Numbered from the stretch's first letter, positions 1-6,576 are shown. The stretch is DNA of 13,036 nucleotides from Hellea sp964576765 (GCA_964576765.1 CAZNWH010000068.1:1-13036); one strand, 5' to 3'. The notes: a model not told the origin generated them from the letters alone. Made by a program: numbers and translations.

Positions 1-53
1 CAACCCATATAAGGCGCGCCGTCATATTCTATGGTCAACTTATAGCGCGGCAT
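1..53 (-). CDS. truA: tRNA pseudouridine synthase A, N-terminal fragment (runs off the left edge)
   Basis: Read on the minus strand, these bases give an ATG followed by MPRYKLTIEYDGAPYMG and the first two bases of a Trp codon. This matches the conserved TruA N-terminus (a Y/K-L-x-I-E-Y-D-G-x-x-Y-x-G-W pattern). TruA makes pseudouridine at positions 38-40 of the tRNA anticodon stem-loop. Only about 17 residues are in the window, so the catalytic Asp is not visible. The start codon shares one base with the fmt stop codon (TAATG), which indicates cotranscription and probable translational coupling with fmt. The fmt-truA order is common in alphaproteobacteria and supports the call despite the short fragment. 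Confidence 0.85.
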   Translation of the reverse strand, partial: MPRYKLTIEYDGAPYMG

Positions 54-982
54 TAGGCTAGTTGTGTATCCTTTGGAACAGGGGTGCCTCGGAGGAAATC
101 TTCGGCGCTCATTTTGGGTTTTCCCGCGGGCTGAACTTCGAGCAGACGAATGGCGTCCAGCGCGCAGGTAATGAGCAAATTATCATCCAGAGCCGTGCCG
201 AGCGCCTGTCCGTGGGTATCGTCAATTTCCAGATATTCACACAGATGGACTTTCACCCGTTTGCCGCCGATTTCACACCACGCGCCGGGGAAGGGAGCAA
301 GGCCTCTGATATGATAGTCCAGCTTTTGCGCCGATTGGTTCCAGTCAATACGGGCCTCGGCCTTGTCGATTTTATGGGCGTAGCTTGGCGTCCCGTCTTG
401 CGGCGTAGGCTTAAGCGCCCCGCGTTCCAGCCCGCCGAGGACGCGCGGCCAAAGCCCCGCGCCGATGCGCGAGAGCCGGTCAAATAACGCGCCTGCCGTA
501 TCGACTTTGCCAATATCCACGGTTTCAGAGAGCAATATATCGCCCGTATCCAGCCCCGTATCCATTTGCTGGATTTGCACGCCTGTCTGTTGATCCCCTG
601 CCATGATCGCGCGCTGCACGGGCGCCGCGCCCCGCCATTTAGGTAGCAGCGAGGCATGTAAGTTCAGGCAGCCATATTTGGGCGCGCTCAGGGCGCGTTT
701 GGGTAGGATTTGTCCATAGGCGACTACGCAGGCGACATCGGCGTTTAAGCTTTCAAGCGCGTCAATGGTTTTGGATTTACGAAAGCTCTCTGGCGTTTCA
801 ACGGGAATACCCATTATTTCGGCAAATTGATGGACAGGAGATTTGGTCAGTTTCTTGCCGCGTCCGGCGGGGCGGGGTGGCTGGGTATAAACCCGAACAA
901 CATTATAACCGCTGGATAAAAGTTCAGCGAGAGACGGCACCGCGAATTCGGGCGTGCCCATAAAAACGACAGAGATGGTCAT
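53..982 (-). CDS. fmt: Methionyl-tRNA formyltransferase
   Basis: The 309-residue product is full length for Fmt. It transfers a formyl group from 10-formyl-tetrahydrofolate to Met-tRNA(fMet) in the cytoplasm. The N-terminal Rossmann-type domain begins VVFMGTPEFAVPSL (residues 5-18). The catalytic block is LNLHASLLPKWRG, with Asn107 and His109, and the third catalytic residue is Asp145 in MDTGLDTGD. These align with E. coli Asn106, His108 and Asp144. The C-terminal part (from about residue 210) is the tRNA-binding OB-fold domain. The ATG overlaps the stop of the small upstream ORF by 4 bases (ATGA), and there is no good Shine-Dalgarno sequence, so translation probably depends on ribosomes finishing the upstream frame. 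def lies one ORF further upstream, as expected for functional partners. Confidence 0.97.
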   Translation of the reverse strand: MTISVVFMGTPEFAVPSLAELLSSGYNVVRVYTQPPRPAGRGKKLTKSPVHQFAEIMGIPVETPESFRKSKTIDALESLNADVACVVAYGQILPKRALSAPKYGCLNLHASLLPKWRGAAPVQRAIMAGDQQTGVQIQQMDTGLDTGDILLSETVDIGKVDTAGALFDRLSRIGAGLWPRVLGGLERGALKPTPQDGTPSYAHKIDKAEARIDWNQSAQKLDYHIRGLAPFPGAWCEIGGKRVKVHLCEYLEIDDTHGQALGTALDDNLLITCALDAIRLLEVQPAGKPKMSAEDFLRGTPVPKDTQLA

Positions 983-1179
983 TTTTTGAAGACTGATTTA
1001 CATACAGTTAAATCACAATGATTACAGCCTTCAAATTCTGCAACAGCGATTTCATGTGGTGCACACATTTTCATTTTATCGACTGGTAATATGTAACTTG
1101 TCGCAATCCCTGAAACTAGAAACAGTACGAGAAAAGTGACAATATTGAATTTTGAAATCTTTTTTATGAACCGTATCAC
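979..1179 (-). CDS. Small single-span membrane protein with four cysteines, inserted between def and fmt
   Basis: I do not recognise this 66-residue ORF. It starts at GTG, with the def stop overlapping by 4 bases (GTGA), and its own stop overlaps the fmt ATG by 4 bases (ATGA); so clean a fit argues that it is translated. Residues 1-11 are basic (MIRFIKKISK), and residues 12-31 form one hydrophobic segment that is either a signal anchor or an uncleaved signal peptide. The remaining ~35 residues should lie in the periplasm and contain Cys39, Cys52, Cys55 and Cys60, with a CNHC motif at 52-55, which suits a disulfide or metal site. Base composition is lower in GC than the flanking genes: 46 of 120 bases in 1021-1140, against about half in def. 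That hints at later insertion or relaxed codon use. It could be lineage-specific and unrelated to formyl-Met metabolism. Confidence 0.7.
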   Translation of the reverse strand: MIRFIKKISKFNIVTFLVLFLVSGIATSYILPVDKMKMCAPHEIAVAEFEGCNHCDLTVCKSVFKK

Positions 1180-1694
1180 ACCACAGCTTTCAGCTTCTCA
1201 GCCTTCATCACTTTTTTGACGGCGCGGGCGCGTTTGAGCCGTGAGAGATAATCAATAAAGACAACGCCTTTGAGGTGATCCATTTCATGCTGGATACAAA
1301 CGGCATAAAGCCCCTCGGCCCATTCGGTCACGCGCTCGCCATTATAATCCAGATAAGTGATTTTCACCCGTTCAGCTCGGTCGATGTCTTCATAGACATC
1401 AGGGACAGATAAGCAGCCTTCATTGTATGGCTTAAGCTCTTCAACATCTTCGAGAATTTCAGGATTCACAAAATATCGCGGCGCTTTTACGGCGCCATCT
1501 TTCGCCAAATCCATGACGATGATATTTAGCGGTACGCCAATTTGTATCGCGGCAAGACCAATACCGGGTGCGGCATACATGGTGGCGAGCATATCATCCA
1601 TAAGCTCTCGGATTTCATCCGTCACCTCTTTGACGGGTTTTGATACTTTTTTGAGGACCGGATTGGGCACCGTTAATATGGGTCTTATAGCCAT
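1176..1694 (-). CDS. def: Peptide deformylase
   Basis: The 172-residue product is normal length for bacterial deformylase, the metal-dependent enzyme that removes the N-formyl group from nascent proteins at the ribosome. All three family motifs are intact: GIGLAAIQ at residues 44-51, EGCLS at 92-96 with metal ligand Cys94, and HEMDH at 136-140 with both His ligands and the catalytic Glu137. The C-terminal tail is strongly basic (SRLKRARAVKKVMKAEKLK), consistent with ribosome association. It is the first gene of the overlapping def-ORF-fmt-truA run. No clear Shine-Dalgarno sequence precedes the ATG. The gene lies 74 bases downstream of a same-strand gene for a secreted protein, so it may have its own promoter in that gap or be read through. 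Confidence 0.97.
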   Translation of the reverse strand: MAIRPILTVPNPVLKKVSKPVKEVTDEIRELMDDMLATMYAAPGIGLAAIQIGVPLNIIVMDLAKDGAVKAPRYFVNPEILEDVEELKPYNEGCLSVPDVYEDIDRAERVKITYLDYNGERVTEWAEGLYAVCIQHEMDHLKGVVFIDYLSRLKRARAVKKVMKAEKLKAVV

Positions 1695-1768
1695 GACGAC
1701 TAAGTAAGAGCGCCCTCAGCTTAGGTCAAGAGTAAGTGGTTAAAATGAGGCTATAGGCCTTAAGGGGC

Positions 1769-2215
1769 TTAGGGTTTAGGCACAGCCTTTTTGGCCTCAG
1801 CTGGAATATGATCTTCCATAGCTTCGGCGAGGTCCATCATGGTTTCAAGCATCCCGCCCATGGCGTCTTCATCCGAGAATGTTCCAAGCATAAGTTCAAA
1901 GGCTTTATTAAAATCCGGCATACCGTCAGGGCCTTTTTTAAACACGTCTTCACCGTCCATGCGTTTGGATAAGGCTTTGGCCGAGCTTTCCATTTGATCT
2001 TTGAATTTCTCGTCTTTCATCACGCTCATCATGCCGCCCATAAGCGCGTTCATATCTGGCATTTTCTGTAGGGCGTCTTGTATATCGGCTTGAGAGGGGA
2101 GTTGAGGTTTTGTCACTTTAGCGGTTGGTTTAGGTGCGTCAGTGGGATCAGGATGGGCAAAAGCGGTGGATGAAAGCCCTAATGCGGCGATTGAAATAAC
2201 GAAAGTGCGAAACAT
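1769..2215 (-). CDS. Secreted Met-rich protein of unknown function
   Basis: The 148-residue product has a clear Sec signal peptide: MFRT, a hydrophobic core, then STAFA with predicted cleavage after Ala20. The mature protein would begin HPDPTDAPKP. I count 15 Met in the 128 mature residues, clustered in two similar helical stretches, MGGMMSVMKD (59-68) and MGGMLETMMD (119-128). This suggests an internal repeat or two amphipathic helices. No cysteines and no known catalytic motif are seen. The start is supported by GAAAGG six bases before the ATG on the minus strand. A periplasmic location is inferred from the signal peptide. Met-rich segments plus an N-terminal His can bind copper in other families, but nothing here proves that. 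It could equally be a structural or chaperone-like periplasmic protein. Confidence 0.8.
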   Translation of the reverse strand: MFRTFVISIAALGLSSTAFAHPDPTDAPKPTAKVTKPQLPSQADIQDALQKMPDMNALMGGMMSVMKDEKFKDQMESSAKALSKRMDGEDVFKKGPDGMPDFNKAFELMLGTFSDEDAMGGMLETMMDLAEAMEDHIPAEAKKAVPKP

Positions 2216-2406
2216 AATAAGCCTTTCAAGCGTTAATTTGAGATCCTTTTACCCTATCCAATATGAACATAAGCAAAATAATACCGCTTTAAGCTAAAAG
2301 TTAAAATCAGCCATGCGAGTTGGAGAGGAAGAAAATAGAACTAACATCCCAAGGCCTTCCTCCCCTGCGCCCCAAATATGCGTTACCGAGAAAAAAATCC
2401 TCTATA

Positions 2407-2422
2407 TGTGACGCTCGTCACG
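2407..2422. promoter_or_regulatory. CRP/FNR-family-like operator
   Basis: TGTGA at 2407-2411, six bases, then TCACG at 2418-2422. This matches the CRP consensus TGTGA-N6-TCACA at nine of ten informative positions. The core GTGACG-CT-CGTCAC is a perfect inverted repeat with 6-base arms. It lies in the divergent region, about 73 bases before the rimM start and about 190 bases before the start of the secreted protein at 2215. Either gene could be the target. Known alphaproteobacterial CRP-like regulators use similar half-sites; which one acts here is not visible. Confidence 0.5.
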
Positions 2423-2432
2423 TTTAATACGT

Positions 2433-2461
2433 TTAACATTTTAAGGATGAATTTTTTTACT
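2433..2461 (+). promoter_or_regulatory. Putative sigma-70 promoter for rimM
   Basis: A TTAACA -35 element (2433-2438, five of six to consensus) and a TTTACT -10 element (2456-2461, four of six) are separated by 17 bases. Transcription would start near 2468, leaving a short leader with AAGGG before the rimM ATG. The two copies of ACGTTTAA at 2420-2427 and 2429-2436 overlap the -35 region and may be a factor-binding site. The -10 match is modest. Confidence 0.35.
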
Positions 2462-2494
2462 GACAGAATTTAGTCAAAGCCTTAAGGGCGCGAT

Positions 2495-3001
2495 ATGACA
2501 AAAACAGATAAATTAGTCTGCGTCGCGGCCATTGCCGGGGCTTTTGGTGTCAAAGGCGAGGTTAAACTCAAATCTTTCACGGATAAGCCACAAGACTGCG
2601 CTCGCTATGGTCCGCTCTATAGTAAAAGCGGGCAGCTTGTTTTAACGCCGCAAAACCCCCGAATAGTCAAAGATGCTGTGGCTGTGACGGCGAAAGAAGT
2701 CGAGAGCCGAGAAGTGGCAGAGACGCTTAAATCCACGAAATTATATGTTCCGCGTACCGCTTTACCTGAAACTAAGGAAGACGAGTTTTATTTTACGGAT
2801 TTGGTTGGGCTAGAGGTTAAATCAACCGATGGTAAACGTATGGGTAAAGTTCTGGCCGTTCATGAATTCGGGGCTGGGGATATGCTCGAAATCAAGCCTA
2901 AAAACAGCGCCAGCTTCTTTCATCCCTTCACGAAAGTAGCTGTCCCCAAGGTGGATATCAAAGCTGGACGAATTATTATCGAGATTATTGAGGCCGAGTG
3001 A
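2495..3001 (+). CDS. rimM: 16S rRNA processing protein RimM
   Basis: The 168-residue product is typical RimM length. It helps mature the 3' domain of 16S rRNA and assemble the 30S head by binding ribosomal protein S19. The N-terminal RimM domain has GAFGVKGEVKLKSFT (residues 15-29). The PRC-barrel domain starts with EFYFTDLVGLEV (97-108), continues with HEFGAGDMLEI (123-133), and ends with the HPFTKVAVPKVDIKAGRI block (143-160). The ATG is preceded by AAGGG at suitable spacing. In most alphaproteobacteria rimM sits between rpsP and trmD/rplS; here it lies between a secreted-protein gene and glmS with its own upstream region, so the usual ribosomal operon appears to be split. The gene itself is complete and has no odd residues. 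Confidence 0.95.
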   Translation: MTKTDKLVCVAAIAGAFGVKGEVKLKSFTDKPQDCARYGPLYSKSGQLVLTPQNPRIVKDAVAVTAKEVESREVAETLKSTKLYVPRTALPETKEDEFYFTDLVGLEVKSTDGKRMGKVLAVHEFGAGDMLEIKPKNSASFFHPFTKVAVPKVDIKAGRIIIEIIEAE

Positions 3002-3070
3002 TTGTTATAAATCGTCCAAATTGTAACGAAATTTGCACTTATTGCTGTCAATAACCCATGGTATTTAAGT

Positions 3071-3106
3071 GTGTCTGACACTAGCAGGGTTGCTAGGACA
3101 TGTCAG
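3071..3106 (+). promoter_or_regulatory. Inverted-repeat leader element upstream of glmS
   Basis: CTGACA (3075-3080) and CTAGCA (3081-3086) pair with TGCTAG (3091-3096) and TGTCAG (3101-3106). The loop is GGGT, with a four-base GACA bulge on the right arm. That gives 12 paired bases, ending ten bases before the AAGG ribosome-binding site (3117-3120). Overlapping it are two smaller DNA palindromes, GTGTC-T-GACAC (3071-3081) and GACATGTC (3097-3104), so it may instead be a double operator. There is no U-tract, so it is not an intrinsic terminator. Confidence 0.5.
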
Positions 3107-3129
3107 GCAAGAGACTAAGGTAGACGTCT

Positions 3130-4944
3130 ATGTGCGGAATTATTGGAATTGTGGGGACAAGCAACGTAACAGACCGTCTGGTCGACGGGCTTAAGCGGTT
3201 GGAGTATCGCGGTTATGACAGCTCAGGAGTTGCGGTTTTAGATAAGGGTAAATTATCCCGACAACGCGCTGAAGGTAAAATTAAAGGGCTTGAAGCCAAA
3301 CTCAAAACAGACCGTGTTGACGGCCAGACAGGTATTGCCCATACGCGCTGGGCCACGCATGGCGTGCCCAATGAAACCAACGCTCATCCACATTTTTCCG
3401 GCCGGGTTGGCGTGGTGCATAACGGGATTATTGAAAATTTCCTCGACATAAGGCGGGATCTCAACCACCGTGATTTTAGGACGGAAACTGATACCGAAGT
3501 TGTCTCGCACTTGGTTGATGAGGCGCTTGAAAAAGGCCTATCCCCCAAAGACGCGTTTTCGCAAAGCCTCAAAAAACTCAAAGGGGCTTATGCGTTTGGC
3601 GTTATTATAGATGATCACCCCGAGCATATTTATTGCGCGCGGGCAGGCTCGCCCTTGGCCCTTGGGATTGGCGAGGATGAAATGTATCTGGGTTCAGACG
3701 CGATGGCGCTGGCGCAATTAACCTCCAAGCTCATCTATCTCGAAGAAGGCGACTGGGCGATCATGACCCCAACCTCATATGAAATTTATGACGTTAATGA
3801 CAAGAAAGTCGAGCGCGAGGTTACGATCTTAACGGGCGGGCCTGCGATGGCAGAAAAAGGTAATTACCGTCATTTCATGCTCAAAGAGATGTATGAGCAG
3901 CCTGAAACGATCGGCCGTACACTTAGTAATTATATTGATGAGTATCGTTTGGGCGCAAATGTACCAGACGGGCTTGATTTTTCTAAATTTGACCGCGTTA
4001 TTCTAATCGCTTGTGGCACGGCCTGTTATGCGGGGATGGTAGCCAAATATTGGTTTGAGCAAGTGGCAGGTCTCGCTGTTGATGTCGATATTGCCTCGGA
4101 ATTTCGCTATCGCAAACCTGTGCTCTCGCCAAAATCGCTTTTCATTGCCATCTCGCAATCCGGCGAAACGGCCGATACGCTCGCCGCGCTGCGCTATTGT
4201 AAAGAGGCCGGCATTAAAACAGCGGCCTTGGTCAATGTCATGACCTCCACTATGGCGCGCGAAGCTGATATTGCGCTGCCGATTAATGCAGGACCTGAAA
4301 TTGGCGTTGCCTCTACAAAGGCTTTTACGTCCCAACTCACAGCGCTTGCCTCTATGGCGTTGGCAGCTGGAACAGCGCGAGGGGTTATCACAAAAGAAGA
4401 TCAGGAAAGACTGGCAACGGCGCTGATTAAAACGCCGCGCCATGTCAAACAGGCGCTACGGCTGGATAACGAAATCGAAGCTATGGCTTTTGAGTTTTCA
4501 AAATCCAAAAGCGCATTTTATCTGGGCCGCGGTAGCCAAGTTCCCATCGCCTTTGAAGGTGCGTTAAAGCTTAAAGAAATTTCATACATGCATGCCGAAG
4601 GCTATGCGGCGGGCGAGCTTAAACATGGTCCCATTGCCCTGATTGAGGACGGAACGCCTGTTATTGTGCTGGCTCCTCATGATAACTTATTTGAAAAGAC
4701 GATCTCTAATCTACAAGAGGTCGCCTCACGCGGGGCTCATATTATTCTGATAACAGACGAAACCGGGGCTAAACATGCAAACTCTATGGCCGATAATATG
4801 ATTGTTGTTCCAAGCTCGGATAGCTTTGTTGCGCCGATTATCACAACTATTGCCATACAATTACTAGCTTATCACACGGCGGTTCATTTAGGAACTGACG
4901 TCGATCAGCCCCGTAATTTAGCCAAATCAGTAACAGTAGAATAA
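3130..4944 (+). CDS. glmS: Glutamine--fructose-6-phosphate aminotransferase (isomerizing)
   Basis: The 604-residue product is full length. GlmS converts fructose-6-phosphate and glutamine to glucosamine-6-phosphate, the entry step to UDP-GlcNAc for peptidoglycan and LPS. Cys2, exposed after Met removal, is the glutaminase nucleophile in MCGIIGIVG. Other glutaminase-domain motifs are RWATHG (73-78), HNGIIEN (97-103) and TDTEV (120-124). Two SIS domains follow: SQSGETADT (342-350) binds the sugar phosphate, and EGALKLKEISYMHAEGYAAG lies in the second. The C-terminus DQPRNLAKSVTVE holds the conserved tail Lys and is intact. A leader with a strong inverted repeat precedes it. galU follows after 43 bases, probably in the same transcript. 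A second copy of the last five codons (VTVE-stop) lies just past the stop. Confidence 0.98.
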   Translation: MCGIIGIVGTSNVTDRLVDGLKRLEYRGYDSSGVAVLDKGKLSRQRAEGKIKGLEAKLKTDRVDGQTGIAHTRWATHGVPNETNAHPHFSGRVGVVHNGIIENFLDIRRDLNHRDFRTETDTEVVSHLVDEALEKGLSPKDAFSQSLKKLKGAYAFGVIIDDHPEHIYCARAGSPLALGIGEDEMYLGSDAMALAQLTSKLIYLEEGDWAIMTPTSYEIYDVNDKKVEREVTILTGGPAMAEKGNYRHFMLKEMYEQPETIGRTLSNYIDEYRLGANVPDGLDFSKFDRVILIACGTACYAGMVAKYWFEQVAGLAVDVDIASEFRYRKPVLSPKSLFIAISQSGETADTLAALRYCKEAGIKTAALVNVMTSTMAREADIALPINAGPEIGVASTKAFTSQLTALASMALAAGTARGVITKEDQERLATALIKTPRHVKQALRLDNEIEAMAFEFSKSKSAFYLGRGSQVPIAFEGALKLKEISYMHAEGYAAGELKHGPIALIEDGTPVIVLAPHDNLFEKTISNLQEVASRGAHIILITDETGAKHANSMADNMIVVPSSDSFVAPIITTIAIQLLAYHTAVHLGTDVDQPRNLAKSVTVE

Positions 4945-4964
4945 GCTTGGTAACAGTTGAATAA
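4930..4964 (+). repeat. Direct repeat duplicating the glmS 3' end
   Basis: GTAACAGTAGAATAA (4930-4944, the last four sense codons and the stop of glmS) recurs as GTAACAGTTGAATAA at 4950-4964. The period is 20 bases with one mismatch, a synonymous GTA/GTT valine difference if both are read in the glmS frame. The second copy is non-coding in this context. Confidence 0.75.
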
Positions 4965-4987
4965 TCTATTTCTGCTAAAAGGGTTTT

Positions 4988-5857
4988 ATGAAAAAACTTC
5001 GTAAAGCCGTTTTACCTGTCGCTGGTTTTGGAACGCGGGTTCTGCCCGCCACGAAAACTATACCGAAAGAAATGCTGCCTGTTGTTGACAGGCCAGCCTT
5101 GCAGTATGTTGTCGATGAGGCCCGAGAAGCCGGTATCGAGCATTTCGTCTTTGTCACAGGCCGCAATAAAGGCGCGATTGAGGATTATTTTGACCGCGCT
5201 TATGAGCTTGAATATAGCCTACAAGCCAAAGGCAAAACCGAAATATATGACGCGCTGGACGCCGATACGCCCGAAGCGGGTACGATGAGTTTTGTGCGCC
5301 AACAATCAGCTAAAGGTCTCGGCCATGCCATCTGGTGCGCGCGAGATGTGATAGGTGATGACCCCTTTGCGATTTTACTGCCTGACGTTTTGGTCAAAGC
5401 AAAAAAGTCCTGTCTGGCGCAAATGGTAGAGGCTTATGATAAGGTTGGCGGCAATATTATCGCTGTTGATGCAGTCCCGGAAGACCGTGTGAGCAGTTAC
5501 GGCGTCATCGCGCCAAAATCTCGTGACGGCCGCCTAATTGAAATGTCGGGTATGGTTGAAAAACCGCCTGTTAGTGCAGCCCCCAGTAATCTGAAAATTA
5601 CAGGTCGGTATATTTTACAGCCCAAAATCATGGAGATTTTGAAAACCCAAGCCGCGGGTGCTGGCGGAGAAATTCAGCTCACCGACGCCATGGCAAGCTT
5701 GATGAAGGAACAATCTTTTCACGCCTATGAATATGAAGGTCAGGATTATGATTGTGGCTCAAAAATTGGTTATTTCGAAGCGGTTTTGGCCTATGCTAAA
5801 GATCACGTAGATATAGGGCCAGAGGCTCAAGCGATAATGAAGAGGTTTGCGAAATAG
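4988..5857 (+). CDS. galU: UTP--glucose-1-phosphate uridylyltransferase
   Basis: The 289-residue product is typical of bacterial GalU, which makes UDP-glucose from UTP and glucose-1-phosphate for LPS, exopolysaccharide and glycolipid synthesis. The N-terminal nucleotide-binding signature is complete (VLPVAGFGTRVLPATKTIPK from residue 8, then EMLPVVDRPALQYVVDEA). Further hallmarks are GLGHA (110-114), ILLPDVL (129-135) with the metal-binding Asp133, YGVI (171-174), VEKP (190-193), GRYIL (206-210), GGEIQLTDA (226-234) and the YDCGSKIGY segment (254-262). AAAAGGG lies four bases before the ATG. The short gap to glmS suggests an operon of envelope precursor genes. It converges with the downstream minus-strand gene without an obvious terminator. 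Confidence 0.97.
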   Translation: MKKLRKAVLPVAGFGTRVLPATKTIPKEMLPVVDRPALQYVVDEAREAGIEHFVFVTGRNKGAIEDYFDRAYELEYSLQAKGKTEIYDALDADTPEAGTMSFVRQQSAKGLGHAIWCARDVIGDDPFAILLPDVLVKAKKSCLAQMVEAYDKVGGNIIAVDAVPEDRVSSYGVIAPKSRDGRLIEMSGMVEKPPVSAAPSNLKITGRYILQPKIMEILKTQAAGAGGEIQLTDAMASLMKEQSFHAYEYEGQDYDCGSKIGYFEAVLAYAKDHVDIGPEAQAIMKRFAK

Positions 5858-5898
5858 CCCGTCTAATAGTTTAACAGCCTTAGAGCCCGCCGCTTAAT

Positions 5899-6546
5899 CT
5901 ATTCATTTATAGGGTTTTGCGGGTTAATTTGAGCTTCGCCTTGACCTTGTTTTTGCGGCGGAGCTATGACGTCAATTTTCATAAATTGAACATCCATAGT
6001 TTTCTTCTTACCGGTTTCTCCGGGCCATATTCCAACATAATCAGCTTCCAGATCGTTTTGGGGGGCTTTAGGCGTAAATTCAAAACTATAATCCTTCCAC
6101 TGCGTGGTTAAAGAACGGCGCAGCCAGCCCGTATCGCCAACATCTGCGGTAGAATATTGCATATCAAAATATGTCAGCGGGTTTTTTTGCCCAGACCGGG
6201 CCCGGACGGTGACGCGTATTTTTTTTTCGGCAAAGGCCTGTTCATAATGTTTGTCCAAAACAGCAAATATACCTGGAGATGCCGGGGCGTCTTTTCGCGG
6301 GATATTCGAGAGCATAACAATATAGGCCGGTTCGGTGTTTGTTTTAGCGGCATATTTAAACGAGGTTCCGGGGGAGGCCGTCAGGCTTTTTAAATCCTCC
6401 TCTTGGGCGATGAACCCATATTCTAAAATATAGCTTTGGCTCGGGATTTCATAATCCACTTTGGACCAAGCATGCCAGATCAGACCGACTATAACGACCA
6501 GAGCTAGCGGATAAAAATACCGGTCTTTCAACATACGGCCTTGCAT
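5899..6546 (-). CDS. Membrane-anchored protein of unknown function, probable beta-rich periplasmic domain
   Basis: I do not recognise this 215-residue protein. Residues 11-27 form a single hydrophobic segment after a basic N-terminus (KDRYFYP), so the rest should be held on the periplasmic side. The periplasmic part has alternating beta-type segments with many aromatics: KKIRVTVRARSG, LTYFDMQYST, TQWKDYSFEFTP, ADYVGIWPG and MDVQFMKIDVIAP. This layout is reminiscent of jelly-roll carbohydrate-binding modules, but that is only a fold impression. The tail is Gln/Asn/Pro-rich and disordered. A second ATG four codons in (6534) has AAGG upstream and could be the true start, giving 211 residues. The gene is convergent with galU and divergent from the secreted protein at 6632. 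Confidence 0.75.
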   Translation of the reverse strand: MQGRMLKDRYFYPLALVVIVGLIWHAWSKVDYEIPSQSYILEYGFIAQEEDLKSLTASPGTSFKYAAKTNTEPAYIVMLSNIPRKDAPASPGIFAVLDKHYEQAFAEKKIRVTVRARSGQKNPLTYFDMQYSTADVGDTGWLRRSLTTQWKDYSFEFTPKAPQNDLEADYVGIWPGETGKKKTMDVQFMKIDVIAPPQKQGQGEAQINPQNPINE

Positions 6547-6576
6547 AGGCTAGATGCGAGGAACTGTGAAGATAAG

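Larger units (their letters stand above)
2216..2494. other. Divergent intergenic region between the secreted-protein gene and rimM
   Basis: This 279-base non-coding stretch separates a minus-strand gene from rimM. I find the CRP-like palindrome at 2407-2422, the ACGTTTAA direct repeat at 2420-2436 and a plausible rimM promoter. The left half (2216-2400) is AT-rich near the minus gene, but I could not pick a convincing promoter there. I see no RNA gene or terminator hairpin. Confidence 0.6.

Noticed and set aside
62..487. Open frame on the plus strand across fmt (141 codons)
   Set aside because: It lies opposite the confidently identified fmt gene, has no family motif and is explained by codon bias of the true strand. 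Similar long frames opposite or shifted within def, glmS, galU, the Hsp70-like gene, mscS and the CoA-transferase were left out for the same reason.
1701..1729. Possible def promoter on the minus strand with a TTGACC -35
   Set aside because: The -35 is good (five of six), but the hexamer at 17-base spacing is TACTTA, a poor -10 that would also make def leaderless. I could not support it.
2283..2444. TTAA pairs resembling CtrA boxes (TTAA-N7-TTAA)
   Set aside because: The spacings I measured are 8, 5, 4 and 13 bases rather than 7, so none fits the consensus.
3002..3070. Space after rimM checked for trmD or another coding start
   Set aside because: No open frame with a ribosome-binding site or family motif; it is AT-rich spacer leading into the glmS leader.
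5888..5926. CCCGC ... GCGGG pair between galU and the convergent gene
   Set aside because: Five-base arms with a loop of nearly 30 bases and no T-run do not make a credible terminator.
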